Positions 44,903 through 56,510 of a stretch of 64,000 nucleotides of DNA are shown in pieces; the first letter of the stretch is position 1, and the number at the start of each line of letters is the position of its first letter. The translations under genes and the position numbers were made by a program. This DNA comes from Byssothecium circinans (Eukaryota > Ascomycota > Dothideomycetes > Pleosporales > Massarinaceae): positions 191,042 to 255,041 of the forward strand of contig ML977012.1 of the NCBI GenBank assembly GCA_010015675.1, in the 5' to 3' direction. Below the pieces are notes generated by a model. That model saw only the letters and a program-made list of their open reading frames with translations, searched no databases and was not told the DNA's origin.

Positions 44903-47375
44903 GCTTGGATGATGGACGCCGGGTTTCATATTATGGTCGATACTGGATGGTTATCTAGTCGACGGTCTGTGTGATAAATGTGAAATGGATTACATCAGGC
45001 AGAATAATGTTATATTGGTATTGTCAAGCCTCAGCACGTTTAAATGCAGGTCGAGTGACTGTAAGACCCGAGTAATTCCGATCGATCAATGTGCAATCTG
45101 ATGGCTCAAAAAACGAGCCTTGATTTTACACAGCAACGTTGCTCAACCACGTTCATATTGCCTAATACACGTGCGTGCATTGCATAGGCTGTAGGGAGCC
45201 GCCACGGCTGCCCGCGTGAGCTTTTGTGTAATCCCCGTTTCTGGAATCACATTGCTGGTTTCGTTTATTTGGACCCTGAAAAAGGAGGGGGAAGTGAGAC
45301 CTTCGTTCGGTGGAAGGAACGAAGCGGAAGAGTATTACGTGTAAGAGCAGACCGATGGGGGGAAGGTACGATCTGGGGTCAGAAGACGGGTGGTAGTGAA
45401 CTTGGCTCCTGCGTAGTGAAGCAGCGAATAGAGCATGCCGTGCGCGGGATGGTCTGCACTTTGAAGCAGCGAATTGATCATGCCGTGTGCGGAATGGGCT
45501 TGGGTAGGGTTGTTGAACGGCTGATGGAGATGTGAGCTGATATATCGTTTGAGATGTTATCAACTTGCGACGGCACGCAGATGGGCCCGAAGCATCAAGC
45601 CGTGCTTCTTCCTTCAATCCAAGTCAGCATCTGAGGCTCAGTTGCTCTTTGATTGTACCAGGCACCACGAACTGCTTCTTTCCATCACCTCGTATCCTGA
45701 AAGGGAGTGCCTTCTAATGCTCAAGGAAAGTGTAGTATATATGTAGAGGAGTGACAAGGTTGAGGAAGCTTGTAATATGACCTGTGACTGCGGACGTTTT
45801 AAGGCACAAACCCAGGTACCTTGGTGCTTGGGCAGGTCGGGATTCCTATCCGTGCCCTGCAGCGATGGATGCCGTCGATGGACCACGGGGAAGTGCATTT
45901 GGCCGATTGATGGAAACAGCATCGCAAGCCGCGGGAAGGCAGCCAGCATCGCGGAGGAAGGGCGTGCTGGTCATAAGGCCGCATGAATATGCATGTGTAC
46001 CTGGCCAGGCTAGATGGGCGGACATGCACCAAAAAACAAGGCAAAGGATGAGAACCACGGACAGGAAGGCGATCAAACAAGGCGGCGATGACTGGGAGGG
46101 CTGCAAGACTGTGCGTATGTGCTTAGAACGGTGTGGTGTTGCGCAGCGCTTGCGGATATGCGCTGGCGCTCGCGTACTGGTCTGTGCGGTAGTGCCTCAG
46201 GAATGGCGCGCCATGCCATCTGAGTGGTAAAGAGATCGTCTTTCTGGCAGTCAACGCTGCTGCGCCGTGGAAGGCAGCGCTTACATCAGTGAGGCATAAA
46301 GGCAGCGATATGGTCCATATGGAGGGGGGCCGTTGAGGGTCGTTGTTTCAGGTAGCGAAGAGACAGCGGTTACGCATGACGGTTCCGGTCCCTGGCCATC
46401 GCATCACTGCAGCGCTGATAGCGTCTTCGCTGCAAGAAACGAACATGATGAAGACGTCACAAAGTGTATGTGGTGTCGTTGGCCGGATGCATTGGGAGAC
46501 TTAGAAGCGTGGGGAATGCCCGGTTTCGCTTGCGATGATCCGCTTCCGGCTGCGCGGAGAGATCTCATCGGCAATTGGCTGCCGTGACAGGGGGCGTTCC
46601 GGTCCCGGAACAGGTGCCGTACCGTACAATTGCAGTGCTCGAGCTCTCACTTATTCTCGACATGCTTCACGTCGTGGCACCGTCCCGTCTTCAGTGGGGC
46701 TGGAAATAAAGGAGAGATGGCCGGCCCCTCAGCGGCGACACTTGCGTCCAACGACAGGTCACGGCCAGATTGCTGGCCAACGAACCATCCTCTCCGCCGC
46801 GGTTGATGCGTTTCCGACGGTACGCTCGCCGTCATTTCCCAGAAGCCTACCAAGGTTCCATTGCGGCTGATCGTTGATGGTTCCTCAGCCAGCAAGGAGG
46901 CGCTACCGTATTTTATTTAACTTCCAATAATAGCTCGACGCCGCCTGCCGCCGTCAGTGTTGACAGGCACATCTCCTCTGTATCCCAACTGCTATTCTTC
47001 CTCCTCTTCTTCTCACCTACACTCCGCTACCCAGTATCTGCTGCTTTTTTGGCTTTTTTGGACCGAGCTGCTATCGTGTTTCACATAAGACGGACACCGA
47101 CTATTTCGAATCTTTGCATTAAGCGCTCTGACCGCATCGTCCCTGATACCCTCAGGCATCAAAACAGCCAATCTCGACAGCGTCCAACACCGCCACAGCC
47201 TTGCGCATCAGATATTTACCTGCACCCACAAAAAGACAGCCAAAGATATCCGTCGCCTGCCTTACAAAATCCTTCTGCCGGCCCTACCTGAGACCATCAA
47301 ACTCGGTCCTGCTGTTTCAAGACATTCAACCAACCGCCTTCTTACCAGGTCAGTCTGCCGCCGCCTTCAAACAAA
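44903..47375. other. 2.5 kb intergenic with a short tandem duplication
   Basis: No supportable gene. A 148-codon plus-strand frame at 45784-46230 lacks domains. From about 46960 to 47375 the plus strand is pyrimidine-rich, consistent with a long leader for the next gene. A 45-base imperfect tandem duplication is listed separately. Confidence 0.45.
45418..45500. repeat. Imperfect tandem duplication, 45-base period
   Basis: GAAGCAGCGAAT begins copies at 45418 and 45463. The copies differ by several substitutions (AGAGCATG versus TGATCATG; GCGCGGGATGG versus GTGCGGAATGG). Only two copies are visible. Confidence 0.8.
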
Positions 47376-49667
47376 ATGGGTGTACTAAACCAAGTAAAGC
47401 CAGGCACACCGGCATGGCGCCTTATTTTTGACTGCCATTCTCAGGAGTTTATGCACGACGACTGGCTTCTCTGGGGTCAAACATCGGGATCGCCTGTCTT
47501 CCATCCTGCACGCCTTTATCAAACGGGGTGACCCAGTCTTCCAGCAATGGGGGAAGAAACTCTCGTTACCTTCCTTTTGTATGCTTACCTCCCGCAACGG
47601 TCTTTTCACGGCCCTTCCGTAACTCATTTCTTTTAGTGACTGCCCGACCGCCGTTCGCACCGTTGAACTACTCGGGTCTTGGGACAATTTCGCCAAATCG
47701 TACAAGCTCCAGCGTGATCGAAGAAGAGGTCACGGTATCTGGTCCGGCTGTTACACTTTCGACGGCATTATTTGCGACGGCGACCTCAAAAATCTTGGTC
47801 GGAGACGATCAGGTGCTCTCAAGATGGGTGGGACATACTGGTACTATGTAAGTTGTTGATGTTTCCAAGACAATAAGCTGCAAGCTTCCGCTCTATTACT
47901 CTTCAATGACTAACCGTACCATAGTACAAAGTGGACGACGAAGAACATCACAATCCTTCAGAACCATCAACAGCCACATGCCCGCTACTGCCTGGTCAGC
48001 GATTGAATGTTCTTGAGGTGCCGACAGAAAGCAGAAGCCGAAGTAGCTCGGGAGTCTCTGACTCATTTACTCGCAATCCACAAGACAAGTTCCTCACGCC
48101 TGTACCACCTAAGCCCCTCCCGTCTCCTAGACTTGGTGACTTTTGCAGAGAGGCATATACTGTCCCGATGCGTCATTGCGGTACCCCACAGTCAGCTACT
48201 TATCCGTCGACAAGCCAGTCCCTTGCACCTTCCCAACGCCATGCCCGCAGTGCTTCCACTTCGCCAAGCATACCCACGACAGCTCTTTTTTCGGATTTTA
48301 GGAGCTTAAAGGAGAAGTTTGCCCAGAAGCGGTCGGCGCCGGTCCCTCATTGCAGGTCGGACAGTACCCGAGGACTCCAGATCGGAGCACCCACCCTCAT
48401 CAGCACGACGGCGGATGATCTCAATCTCATTCCATTGTCGGCACTTTGGCCACCGCAATCTGCGTCAAATGAATCCACTCCTGCATCTTCGTCGTCGTTA
48501 CCAGCACCTATCACTGCGAAGCTACGGGAATTTTCTCCTCTCGGCTCGAACCCTGTGGACCCCGTCAACGACCTCAATCTTTGTGTACCAGCTAGAGAAT
48601 CGCAAGGCGGTCGGCCTAGGTCGCGGTCGAACCCAACAGAGTCTTCACTGCTACCAGAATCACGTACGCCGAGTATTGTCCGAGCTAACTCTTCGGATAT
48701 ACGACGCACGAAAATATTTTCAGATCAGCCATGGGTCGCATCGCCAAAGCCGCCTCAGCCTGTTGTTGAGGTCTCAGCACCAGAATTGTCACCTGCGCCT
48801 GTCCTCCAGAGGCTTTCGGCATCTTTGGAACCGCCTACCGATGTACGCCCGACCTCAAGCCATGGTGATGATCGGAGTCCAAGCCTACGAAAAGGACCGC
48901 TCGATACAAACAAGCAGCTACCCACTCTACCTCGCTTCCTTGTTCCTGCACCACTTTTCGCCTGTAACAGCGAGGCCCTAAGCCCTCAGCAACCACCAGT
49001 GCCCGGAAAGGATGACAAGCCCGAGCAAAAAGCAGCGAAGGGAGAGCCTGAAATGGACGACTCGAAGATCCATCTCCTCACTGAGCGCAACAGCCACTCC
49101 TCCCTCTGGAGCGTTGACTCATTCGTGTCCAGTTCACCAACCTCAGACGACGAAGCAGCCCATTCACCGACATTCAGCTCTCTCACCAGCAACTGTAGCG
49201 TTCCAGGATCACCCCGTCGCCCCTCTTCCCACTTCTCTATTTCCGACTATATGTCAAGCCCGGATCACAACTCGGCCGCCTTCAAATATAGCAACCACAA
49301 TCTTACCAATGACGACGGAGAACATGCAACATCAACATCCCCACCTCTTCTAGACGATCTCCGTCTTTCCACTTTTGGACCCTGCATGTTCCTTGACATT
49401 CAACATGGAGAATCCCGGAGACAGGCAGCTTGTTTCGGATATGGGAATTCCGATTTCCAGGGCTATAAATTACCCGAGGATGAAACAACGTCGAAGACAA
49501 CCATCACCATTGCCGATGTTGGAGCGGAATCTGTTTTCGGTACCGATAGCGGTGAGGCGACAGGGTTGGGATTGACGGTGGGGCATCAAGATAAGATGGA
49601 GAGCTCGGTCATTCAGATGGAGAGACTAGTCGATGAGTTTGGGTTTCTTGGAGATGCCGTCGTCTGA
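47376..49667 (+). CDS. Protein with N-terminal glycogen-binding-like (AMPK/CBM48) domain and disordered body
   Basis: Three exons, 47376-47527, 47637-47847 and 47925-49667, encode 701 residues with correct phases (donors GTGACC and GTAAGT; acceptors TTTTAG and CATAG). Residues about 1-50 (MGVLNQVKPGTPAW) lead into an E-set-like block: VELLGSWDNFAKSYKLQRDR, GIWSGCYTF, GALKMGGTYWYYYKVDDEEHHNP, then CPLLPGQRLNVLEVP. The GSWDNF...W...YYYKVDG style recalls AMPK-beta/CBM48 glycogen-binding domains. The remaining ~550 residues are Ser/Pro/Thr-rich and disordered, with RSRSNP and SPRRPSS phosphosite-like motifs and an acidic C-terminus. Widely conserved pattern in ascomycetes; function unknown, probably a regulatory scaffold. 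Confidence 0.85.
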
Positions 49668-50526
49668 TGGTGTTTCAACGGTATTGATCGTCACCATGTT
49701 GCGACTTTAACTCGTCGTTACGCTCACGCTCACGCTCACGCTCACGTTTTCGGATCTCTGCACTTCACATACATATTTGGCGCTTTTTGGACCGACGATA
49801 CCTTTGTCTTCTTTCGATCCGTATAAACTCCGAATAACAGTTTCCGATTTCGATTCTACTGCGAGCTTGCTACGCAACAGCATTTCCACCACCACTTAAA
49901 CCTCGACATTTACCGTCTTTCGCTTCAGTTCGCTTCTACCATAAAACCACTACGACCTCATTTAGAGCCACTCTTTCTGCAATACTTCATTTAGCGACGG
50001 CGTTATTGAGAATTTTCTTCCACTTCTTTGGGCAACACACGGCATGCATAGTTCCTTCCTAGATGTATCTTAGGACATCATGCATACTTTCTTATGTTGA
50101 GCATAGCGCATGGGCATTGGTTTGGTCCAGGCTGGGATCTAGGAAGCATTGGGATATACATAGAGAGGGATGGGTAGAGCAAGGGAAATTAGTGATATAC
50201 CTCGGGCGTACTCAATTAATGATCAAACTTGAACTTCATCTTCAGCATTTTCAAATGTTCGAAGGCATGTAGTGTGATAGGGTTCACAGTGTTGGTAGCC
50301 TGCATGGGTACCTACAGTGCAGCCTACGGAGATGATCTGACATTGCCCGCTGCGCCACATTAGTAGATCACTGGTAGGGACCCCGGACCCCTTTATCGCA
50401 CATCTTATACTACGATATTCTACCTACTTTTATCATCAACAATGACGGCAACCTAGGTACATTTCCCCACTCAAAACTCGATCTACGATTCCCACGAACC
50501 TCATTCCACGCTTTCCCTCTGCACAA
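49668..50526. other. Intergenic with a hexamer microsatellite
   Basis: 859 bases. It holds the 3' end of the previous gene, an ACGCTC hexamer tract (49720-49746) and a CA-rich leader before 50527. No gene seen. Confidence 0.45.
49720..49746. repeat. Hexanucleotide microsatellite (ACGCTC)n
   Basis: About four and a half copies of ACGCTC in an unbroken run, about 50 bases after the stop codon of the preceding gene, so probably in its 3' UTR. Confidence 0.9.
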
Positions 50527-51261
50527 ATGGCAGCAAAACGCGCACCTTCACCATCACCACTACCACCGACACCGACACCGAATAACCAAGCCTCCCCACC
50601 AACCAAACGCCGCAAACTCAACATCACAGAACCCACCCCAGCGGAAGATTCTTCGCATCACAAGCACCCAGAAAATTCGCCAATTGCGACGTCCTCCACA
50701 ACACTTCAAGCCGATCTCGGTCCCAACACCTCTCCACCACCATTCCAACGCCCCCAAGAAGAAAATGATGATGGAGAAGAGAAAGAGAAAGACAAAGATG
50801 AGAAAGAAAAACAAGCTCAAGCCACCAGAAATCATAAACTACGCGCCTCCCCAACAGGTACCATCTGCCCACCCATCGTCCCCGCAGGCTGCGATGGAGG
50901 GTTTGCCCCGTCCGTAGAGGGCCCGGTGGTATGGGAGCGGTATCGGCGGTATTGGCGGGAGCAGGAAAGAGCTGAGGAGTTGGTGATTCTGGATGGTGAT
51001 GATGATCCTGAAGATAAAGAAAGAGACGAGGGGAAACAAAAGGAAGAAGATGTGAAGAATAAAAGGCGGAGGGAAACGGGGGCAAACGGTGGGATTGAAG
51101 AACAGGACGTGCAGAGTAAAAGGGTAGATGTGGAAATCACTAGCCATGATCTTGTACCTGGGGTTGAAACTGCTGACAAATATCCCTTGGATACATATCT
51201 TTTGGAGATGAGTTGTGGGCCGCAGCCCCCGCTGCCGACAGCTGAGGATTGGGAGTTGTAG
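50527..51261 (+). CDS. Low-complexity, charged protein, probably nuclear
   Basis: Single exon, 244 residues, no recognised domain. The N-terminus is Pro-rich with a basic patch (TKRRKLN) resembling a nuclear signal; the middle is acidic/basic (DDGEEKEKDKDEKEK). One ordered-looking block, GPVVWERYRRYWREQERAEELVILDGDDD, and the end PLDTYLLEMSCGPQPPLPTAEDWEL may be conserved. The frame is uninterrupted, and codon use appears normal. Convergent with delta-COP. Confidence 0.7.
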   Translation: MAAKRAPSPSPLPPTPTPNNQASPPTKRRKLNITEPTPAEDSSHHKHPENSPIATSSTTLQADLGPNTSPPPFQRPQEENDDGEEKEKDKDEKEKQAQATRNHKLRASPTGTICPPIVPAGCDGGFAPSVEGPVVWERYRRYWREQERAEELVILDGDDDPEDKERDEGKQKEEDVKNKRRRETGANGGIEEQDVQSKRVDVEITSHDLVPGVETADKYPLDTYLLEMSCGPQPPLPTAEDWEL

Positions 51262-51536
51262 TGTAGTAGATCAAAAGATAAACTTGTGCTGAGCATGAAG
51301 AGGCACGGAGGGCTTATAGAGATGCCCGAGTGCGAGTTGCGCAGCGCTGCTTGCATGCCGAGGGTAACGGCTGGTAAAAATGGGAAATTGCTTGGACGTG
51401 GAGGAATCTTTGGGAAGGGGTCAGGTTAACCCATTATCAAATCATTGCATTCATCCCACACATTTTCTCTTCTAGCCCTGGATCTATGCTAGCTCCGTAA
51501 ACCTTCAATACTTGATGCTATGCCTACCCACAACCC
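51262..51536. other. Short convergent 3' region
   Basis: 275 bases between convergent genes; nothing further seen. Confidence 0.4.
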
Positions 51537-53218
51537 CTAAACGATCTCGTACACATCGGCAACTGACTTGATGTCCTTGGAAAAGCTGATCTCCTGGTTC
51601 ATGGAGAGGAGGGTTACAGACGAGACCTAAAGGCAGCGTTAGTAAGTACGATTTTGACTGTGGAAAGGTGGTATAGCTTACATCAACATCAACAAATGGC
51701 GTCGACTTGTTGAACCGAACTCTCATAGGGAAGAACTCTGCTTCGCTCTCCGCCTGGGCCTCGAATTCGAAGCTTCCGGAGCTGTGCTCCTCATCTACAG
51801 CGCCGATGTTCCATTCCAAGCTGTCGCCACTAACCTCATATACAGCGTCAAAGGATGCCACATTAGGCTCATCGGTCTGGTAAGGAATGGTGACAGTAAC
51901 GTCCTTGAGCGCATCGCCACCCGTAAGCTCGTACTCGACAGTGATGTTGAACGCGTTGCCCGAGTCCTCAACCCAGACACGGAACGTGATAGGCGGATCA
52001 GACACATCCTCCGGTTTGGGCGCAAGCTTCCACTTCATGACACCGATGCCCATATTTGAGGGAAAGCCTTTACTCGTGTCGGTGAGTTGGATGATCTGAT
52101 TGTTTCGGAACGCAGCTTTATCGACCTTGGGATGTGTCATTAACTGTGCGCCACGAGTCTCGCCAGCTTGGAGGTCCAGCTTGACTTGTGTCAAGGAGGG
52201 GTCTGTGATCTTGAGCTGCATTTCACCCTTGACTTCGAAGGACTTCAAAAGGCCTTCGCGATCAAGGCGAGCAGAGATTGACTCGTTGGTCGTGATATGT
52301 ACGCCTTCGCGGTCCAGAGACGTAGACTGACGGGTGCTTGTAGGAGCCGCGACCGGAGCGGTGGTCCTGGGCGTAGAGACGAGGGGCTCGCTTTCTTGGG
52401 GAAGGTCGCCGGCTACCTGCTCGAAGATGTTGTTCGTCTTGTTTTTCTTGCCGAGCTGCATACCCTTCTTGCCCAGCGCCAGTGGCTTGCTGGCTTGTTT
52501 CTTCGCAGCTTCGTACGAGTCGTACGTGTCTGGAACGGTGGCGGGCGCGCTGGGCGTAAAGGTAGGATATTGCGGTGTACGAGAACCTCCACCCATGCCC
52601 CCTCCCATGCCACCACCCATGCCGCGAGAGGATCTTGACATCTCCTTGCGCTGCATCTCGAGCTGTTTGGCGCGACGCTTGCGCTCTTCGGTGGCCTCGA
52701 GTTCCTTGTTCCGCGCAATGATCTCCTGAATACGCTCCTCGTGCGACTCCATCTCCAAGAAGGTCTTGATCTGGGTCAGCGTCAAGTTTTCCCGGTATCC
52801 CATGGTCACAATCTCGTCAAAGGCTGAAAGTAGCTCAAATGCATTCTTCAAGATCTCCCTCTCGTCCAGCGACTTGCAAACCGATGACACGACCTGGGCG
52901 AAGAGGTGCAGGGAGTTTATGTCTTGCAAGATGTTCGATTGCAGGTTGGTGATCAAGACCATGTAGAGCTCGTCGAGCGGCTGGTATACGTAACGGACAT
53001 TGTCCTGCTCGACCGTGGTGTGTTGCGAAGCGCCGTCGGCAAGCTTGGGGAAGGAGGCGAGGAGGGCTTCAATACGAGATCGCTGCATCTCGCGGAATTG
53101 GCGGGAGAGGACGGCCTTCCCGCCTCGGGTGCATATTGAAGCTGCGAGGACAACCTGGCATAAATGTAAGCTGCAAGCTGGAGGGGCTGCAGTGGGTGGT
53201 GAGGGCCAATTGTACCAT
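51537..53218 (-). CDS. RET2: Coatomer subunit delta (delta-COP)
   Basis: Three exons give 521 residues: the ATG alone at 53218-53216, then 53154-51682, then 51626-51537. The family begins MVVLAAS; the second exon starts with GTTGTCCTCGCAGC, so the start codon must be joined across a 61-base GT-AG intron (GTACAA...TGCCAG). The N-terminal longin domain (VVLAASICTRGGKAVLSRQFREM), linker with a GMGGG repeat, and C-terminal mu-homology domain (LDREGVHITTNESISARLDREGLLKSFEVKGEM) are in order. The last exon ends VSSVTLLSMNQEISFSKDIKSVADVYEIV. Known role: COPI coat subunit for Golgi-to-ER retrieval. Confidence 0.96.
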
Positions 53219-54096
53219 TGTGTAGACAGACTATTCAACGGGTCTCAAGGCCGAATAAAGGGAGGTAGAGCCTGCGTGGCGCGAGGGCTGTCGTGGGCGT
53301 GGAGCTTATGTGGTCGGTGATGGAGGGGATGTTGTCCACACTGGAAATTGCGAAGGTGGAACAAGCAAGTTACCACCAAGAGCGGCGGAGACAGTAGTGA
53401 TGTGTATGTAGAGCAGAGTGAGCAGCTGGAGAGCTAGGTGGATGTTCCTCAAGCCGTGCGATATGTCCTGACTCCTGAGCCAGTCGCTGGGCGCAAGCAT
53501 AGATGTTGAATGCCGCTGTCCACGGTGGAAGTTTGATCACGTGCTTGAGGCTGCCTGACAGTCGCTAGCCGCTTCGGCGCTAGAGCGCCTTCCACATTAC
53601 AAAGTTCAAGTCGACGGCTCCTCCTCCCTGCCTACTTCCGCCATCCTCTTACCTCCCTTTACGCGACTGTCTACGCAGCTTTATCTGCCACATCGCGCAT
53701 CGATTGTTCTCATTTGGAATCTACGCCTCCGAGCCTATTGACAATATCCTCCCTGCTCCTAAGCTGAGCTTTTCCGCTTTCGCTGGCTTCCGCCGCGGCT
53801 GCACCTGAACCTTGGCGCGCTTCCTTTGTCCTTCCGCCCTTCGACTCTTCTACTCACCTTTTACCTTATACCCGCCGCGCAAGACTACGATAGAGCTCTC
53901 GCACACCGTGATGCACATCTAGACGGGGCTTTCGTCATCCAGTCAGCGTCACTTGCGTCTGTCCCGCCCGGCCCCGCCACCTGTGACTCGCAGACGCCTG
54001 TGACGTGACGCGCCGCGCCGCATTCACCTCCCCACCCGCAAACGTTTGAGGCAAACCACCTTGTCTCGGGCAATCTTCACGCACATCTAGTACACA
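53219..54096. promoter_or_regulatory. Divergent promoter, delta-COP / acidic protein
   Basis: 878 bases between divergent starts. From about 53590 to 53880 the plus strand is CT-rich, a typical fungal leader. No gene seen. Confidence 0.45.
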
Positions 54097-56510
54097 ATGG
54101 CCGCCGCCGCCCGATCAGCTCCAAGCTTCGAAGTTACCGCCCCGCCCGATATTATGGACACCCATTCGGATAGCGGACTCGACTTCAACGAGGACATAGA
54201 TCTTGAACTGGCGTCTCCTGGTTACATCAACGATGATGTCTCAGTTAAGGATGCCGAGACAGATACGGGGTTTGACATACAGATCGCCCCGGACCATGAC
54301 GACTTCATGGCCGACAACGAAGACCTTGACGAGGATATCATCACCTATGATGATGCGGCTCCTACAGATGGACAGTCCACGACTCCTGGGCAACATAAGC
54401 AGCAAGAGGCATCCACTGCTGATGAAGATCTGATTGACTATTCCGACGATGAAGAAGAGCCCGCACCTACCAACGAGGCTCGCACAAACCCGTTGGATGA
54501 TGGCACTGCTGATGTTGGGCAAGCTGGGAGCGACAGCAATGAACAGCTTGATCCCGCTGCACCTTCCATCACCTACGAGGAGTCATCCTATGTACCTGCA
54601 CAAGTGACCGACCTTGGACAAGACGTCGCGGACGATTCGAGACGAACAGAACAAACCAAACACGAAGGTTCCCAGATTGGCCAAGATGATGGTCGACATG
54701 CCACTTCTGTTCACGAGGATGAGTTCCCTACAAACAAAGAGGCAACCCCTTTAGCCACACCAGGAGAAAATGAGCATGCTGGTGCACATGAAGATACCCA
54801 AACCCATGCGCAATCCCCAAAGGTGCCGCTTGATGGTACGGGTGATCTTGAGACATCTAACCAAGCTCGACAAGAGGTTCAGCTCCATCCAGTCACAATC
54901 AACTATGAGAGCACAGAATACTGGCTGTTCCAACATCACGATTACGAAAACAGCGGTGATTTTCTCATCGAAGACAGTACGCTCAAGGATAAGCCGATTA
55001 GCAGCGTTATCGAAGCATGCCGGGCCGCTCTTGGCGAGGACGTCACCGATGACATTGAACTCGGCTTCCGTCTGGACAATTTCCACAACATGGAGCTCTA
55101 TCAGGATCACAGCTCATGCGCATTCATAACTCTGGAGCAATTTGTTAGCGTTTATCTTCAGCTCCATGCCCAAGACGGCGTTACTGACCCCGAGTCTTTC
55201 TATATGACTCTCATTACCCGTCCACGCGTATCTGCACTTCTCAATACGTTGAATGATGCCGCTGCCAGAGGCATCGGCCATGTAGGTCTGAACAAGGACA
55301 TAGCTTCAGGTCTGACGTTGTTCAATACTCACTCCGCACATGAATCGATAGTCTATGAGGATTGGGAGAATGGCGAGCAAGATGGCGAGCATGATTCACA
55401 TGGTAGCAATGGGGCGGATGCGATAGAAGAGCATGACGGAGGGGAGCGCGAAGGTTTTGATGTGCACACGGAAGAAGCTAGCGGGGCTCCTGCTGAGCAG
55501 CAACACGAGGATGATGAACATGAGACCATATCGCAACCCCAAGTGCTGAGTCCGACAAACGCGGGCTTATCCGAAGCTGCAAACGACCACCAAGGTCTAG
55601 CAGACAATCAGGCACTACAAGGTGCTGAAGACCCTGCATCGCGAACAGACGGGCAACCATCGCCTAGTAACGGTGAACCCACTTCCGAGAAGTTCCATGA
55701 GGAGGACGATCTCATCGACTATAGCGATGATGAGGGAGATGCTGACGATTCCCATGGTGTGCAAGTCCGCGCGGATGGCCCTTCTTCGGCTTCCTCTACG
55801 ATCCAAGGCGACAATGCATCTTTTGCACAAGAAACAGGTAGTCGTGAATATGTGGAGATCGAAGAGGCTGTACAAGACTATGAGGAAGGCGAAGGCCAGG
55901 ACCAAACACAATTTGACAATGATGAGGAAGCGTTCGGTGACCAAACATACGAAGGAGAATACTATGAAGATATCCACGAAGCAAACGGACAGGGTGATGC
56001 CGAAGCACGGACCTCGCCGGAAAATTTCTCAAGTACGCACAATGACACTACTAACTACAATGTCGATTTTGCGGATCATTCCGAAGCTCAGCATGTTCAC
56101 CCCATCACGGACGTAGACCATGGCCACCACGAGGCCGACGAAGAAAATACCGGGGATGATGCGTTCCCTGGAAACGACACATTCCTAGACTTCGAGGATG
56201 CAGATGCCTTTGCAGACGCGTTCACAAATGGTGAATTCGAAGACTCCACCGCCAACGACGAAACCAATCATGACAACGAGGACGGCGTGTCTGATCAAAC
56301 TCCGGTCGCCGTATCTGTGGCTGCAGATCCCGTTGTGACCTCGTCCTCGGAACTTTTGGATCTGTCTCCACAAGGGCAGAAGAGAACGATCGACGAGGTC
56401 GGCAATGATGGGGGTGACGCAACCGACTCATCAGGTATGCCTTTTCGCAACCTCCGCAAGCTCTGTCTTGATACTGACTGGCCTCAGATGCGAAGCGACC
56501 GCGAGTGTAG
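54097..56510 (+). CDS. Large acidic fungal protein with repeated LIDYSDDE motif
   Basis: Exons 54097-56434 and 56488-56510 (intron GTATGC...CTCAG) encode 786 residues, ending in the basic tail DAKRPRV. Most of the chain is Asp/Glu-rich and disordered. Two near-identical motifs stand out: DEDLIDYSDDEEEP (about 110) and EDDLIDYSDDEGDA (about 540). A folded domain lies at about 265-400 (INYESTEYWLFQHHDYENSGDFLIED through LEQFVSVYLQLH), resembling a fungal-specific domain in which I recognise no known function. The tail plus acidity suggest a nuclear chromatin- or transcription-associated protein; this is inference. Reading on past the donor would give an unrelated 818-residue form. Confidence 0.8.

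Noticed and set aside
45784..46230. 148-codon plus-strand frame in the gap before 47.4 kb
   Set aside because: No recognised domain, no splice partners, unusual composition; best explained as a chance frame in GC-rich DNA.
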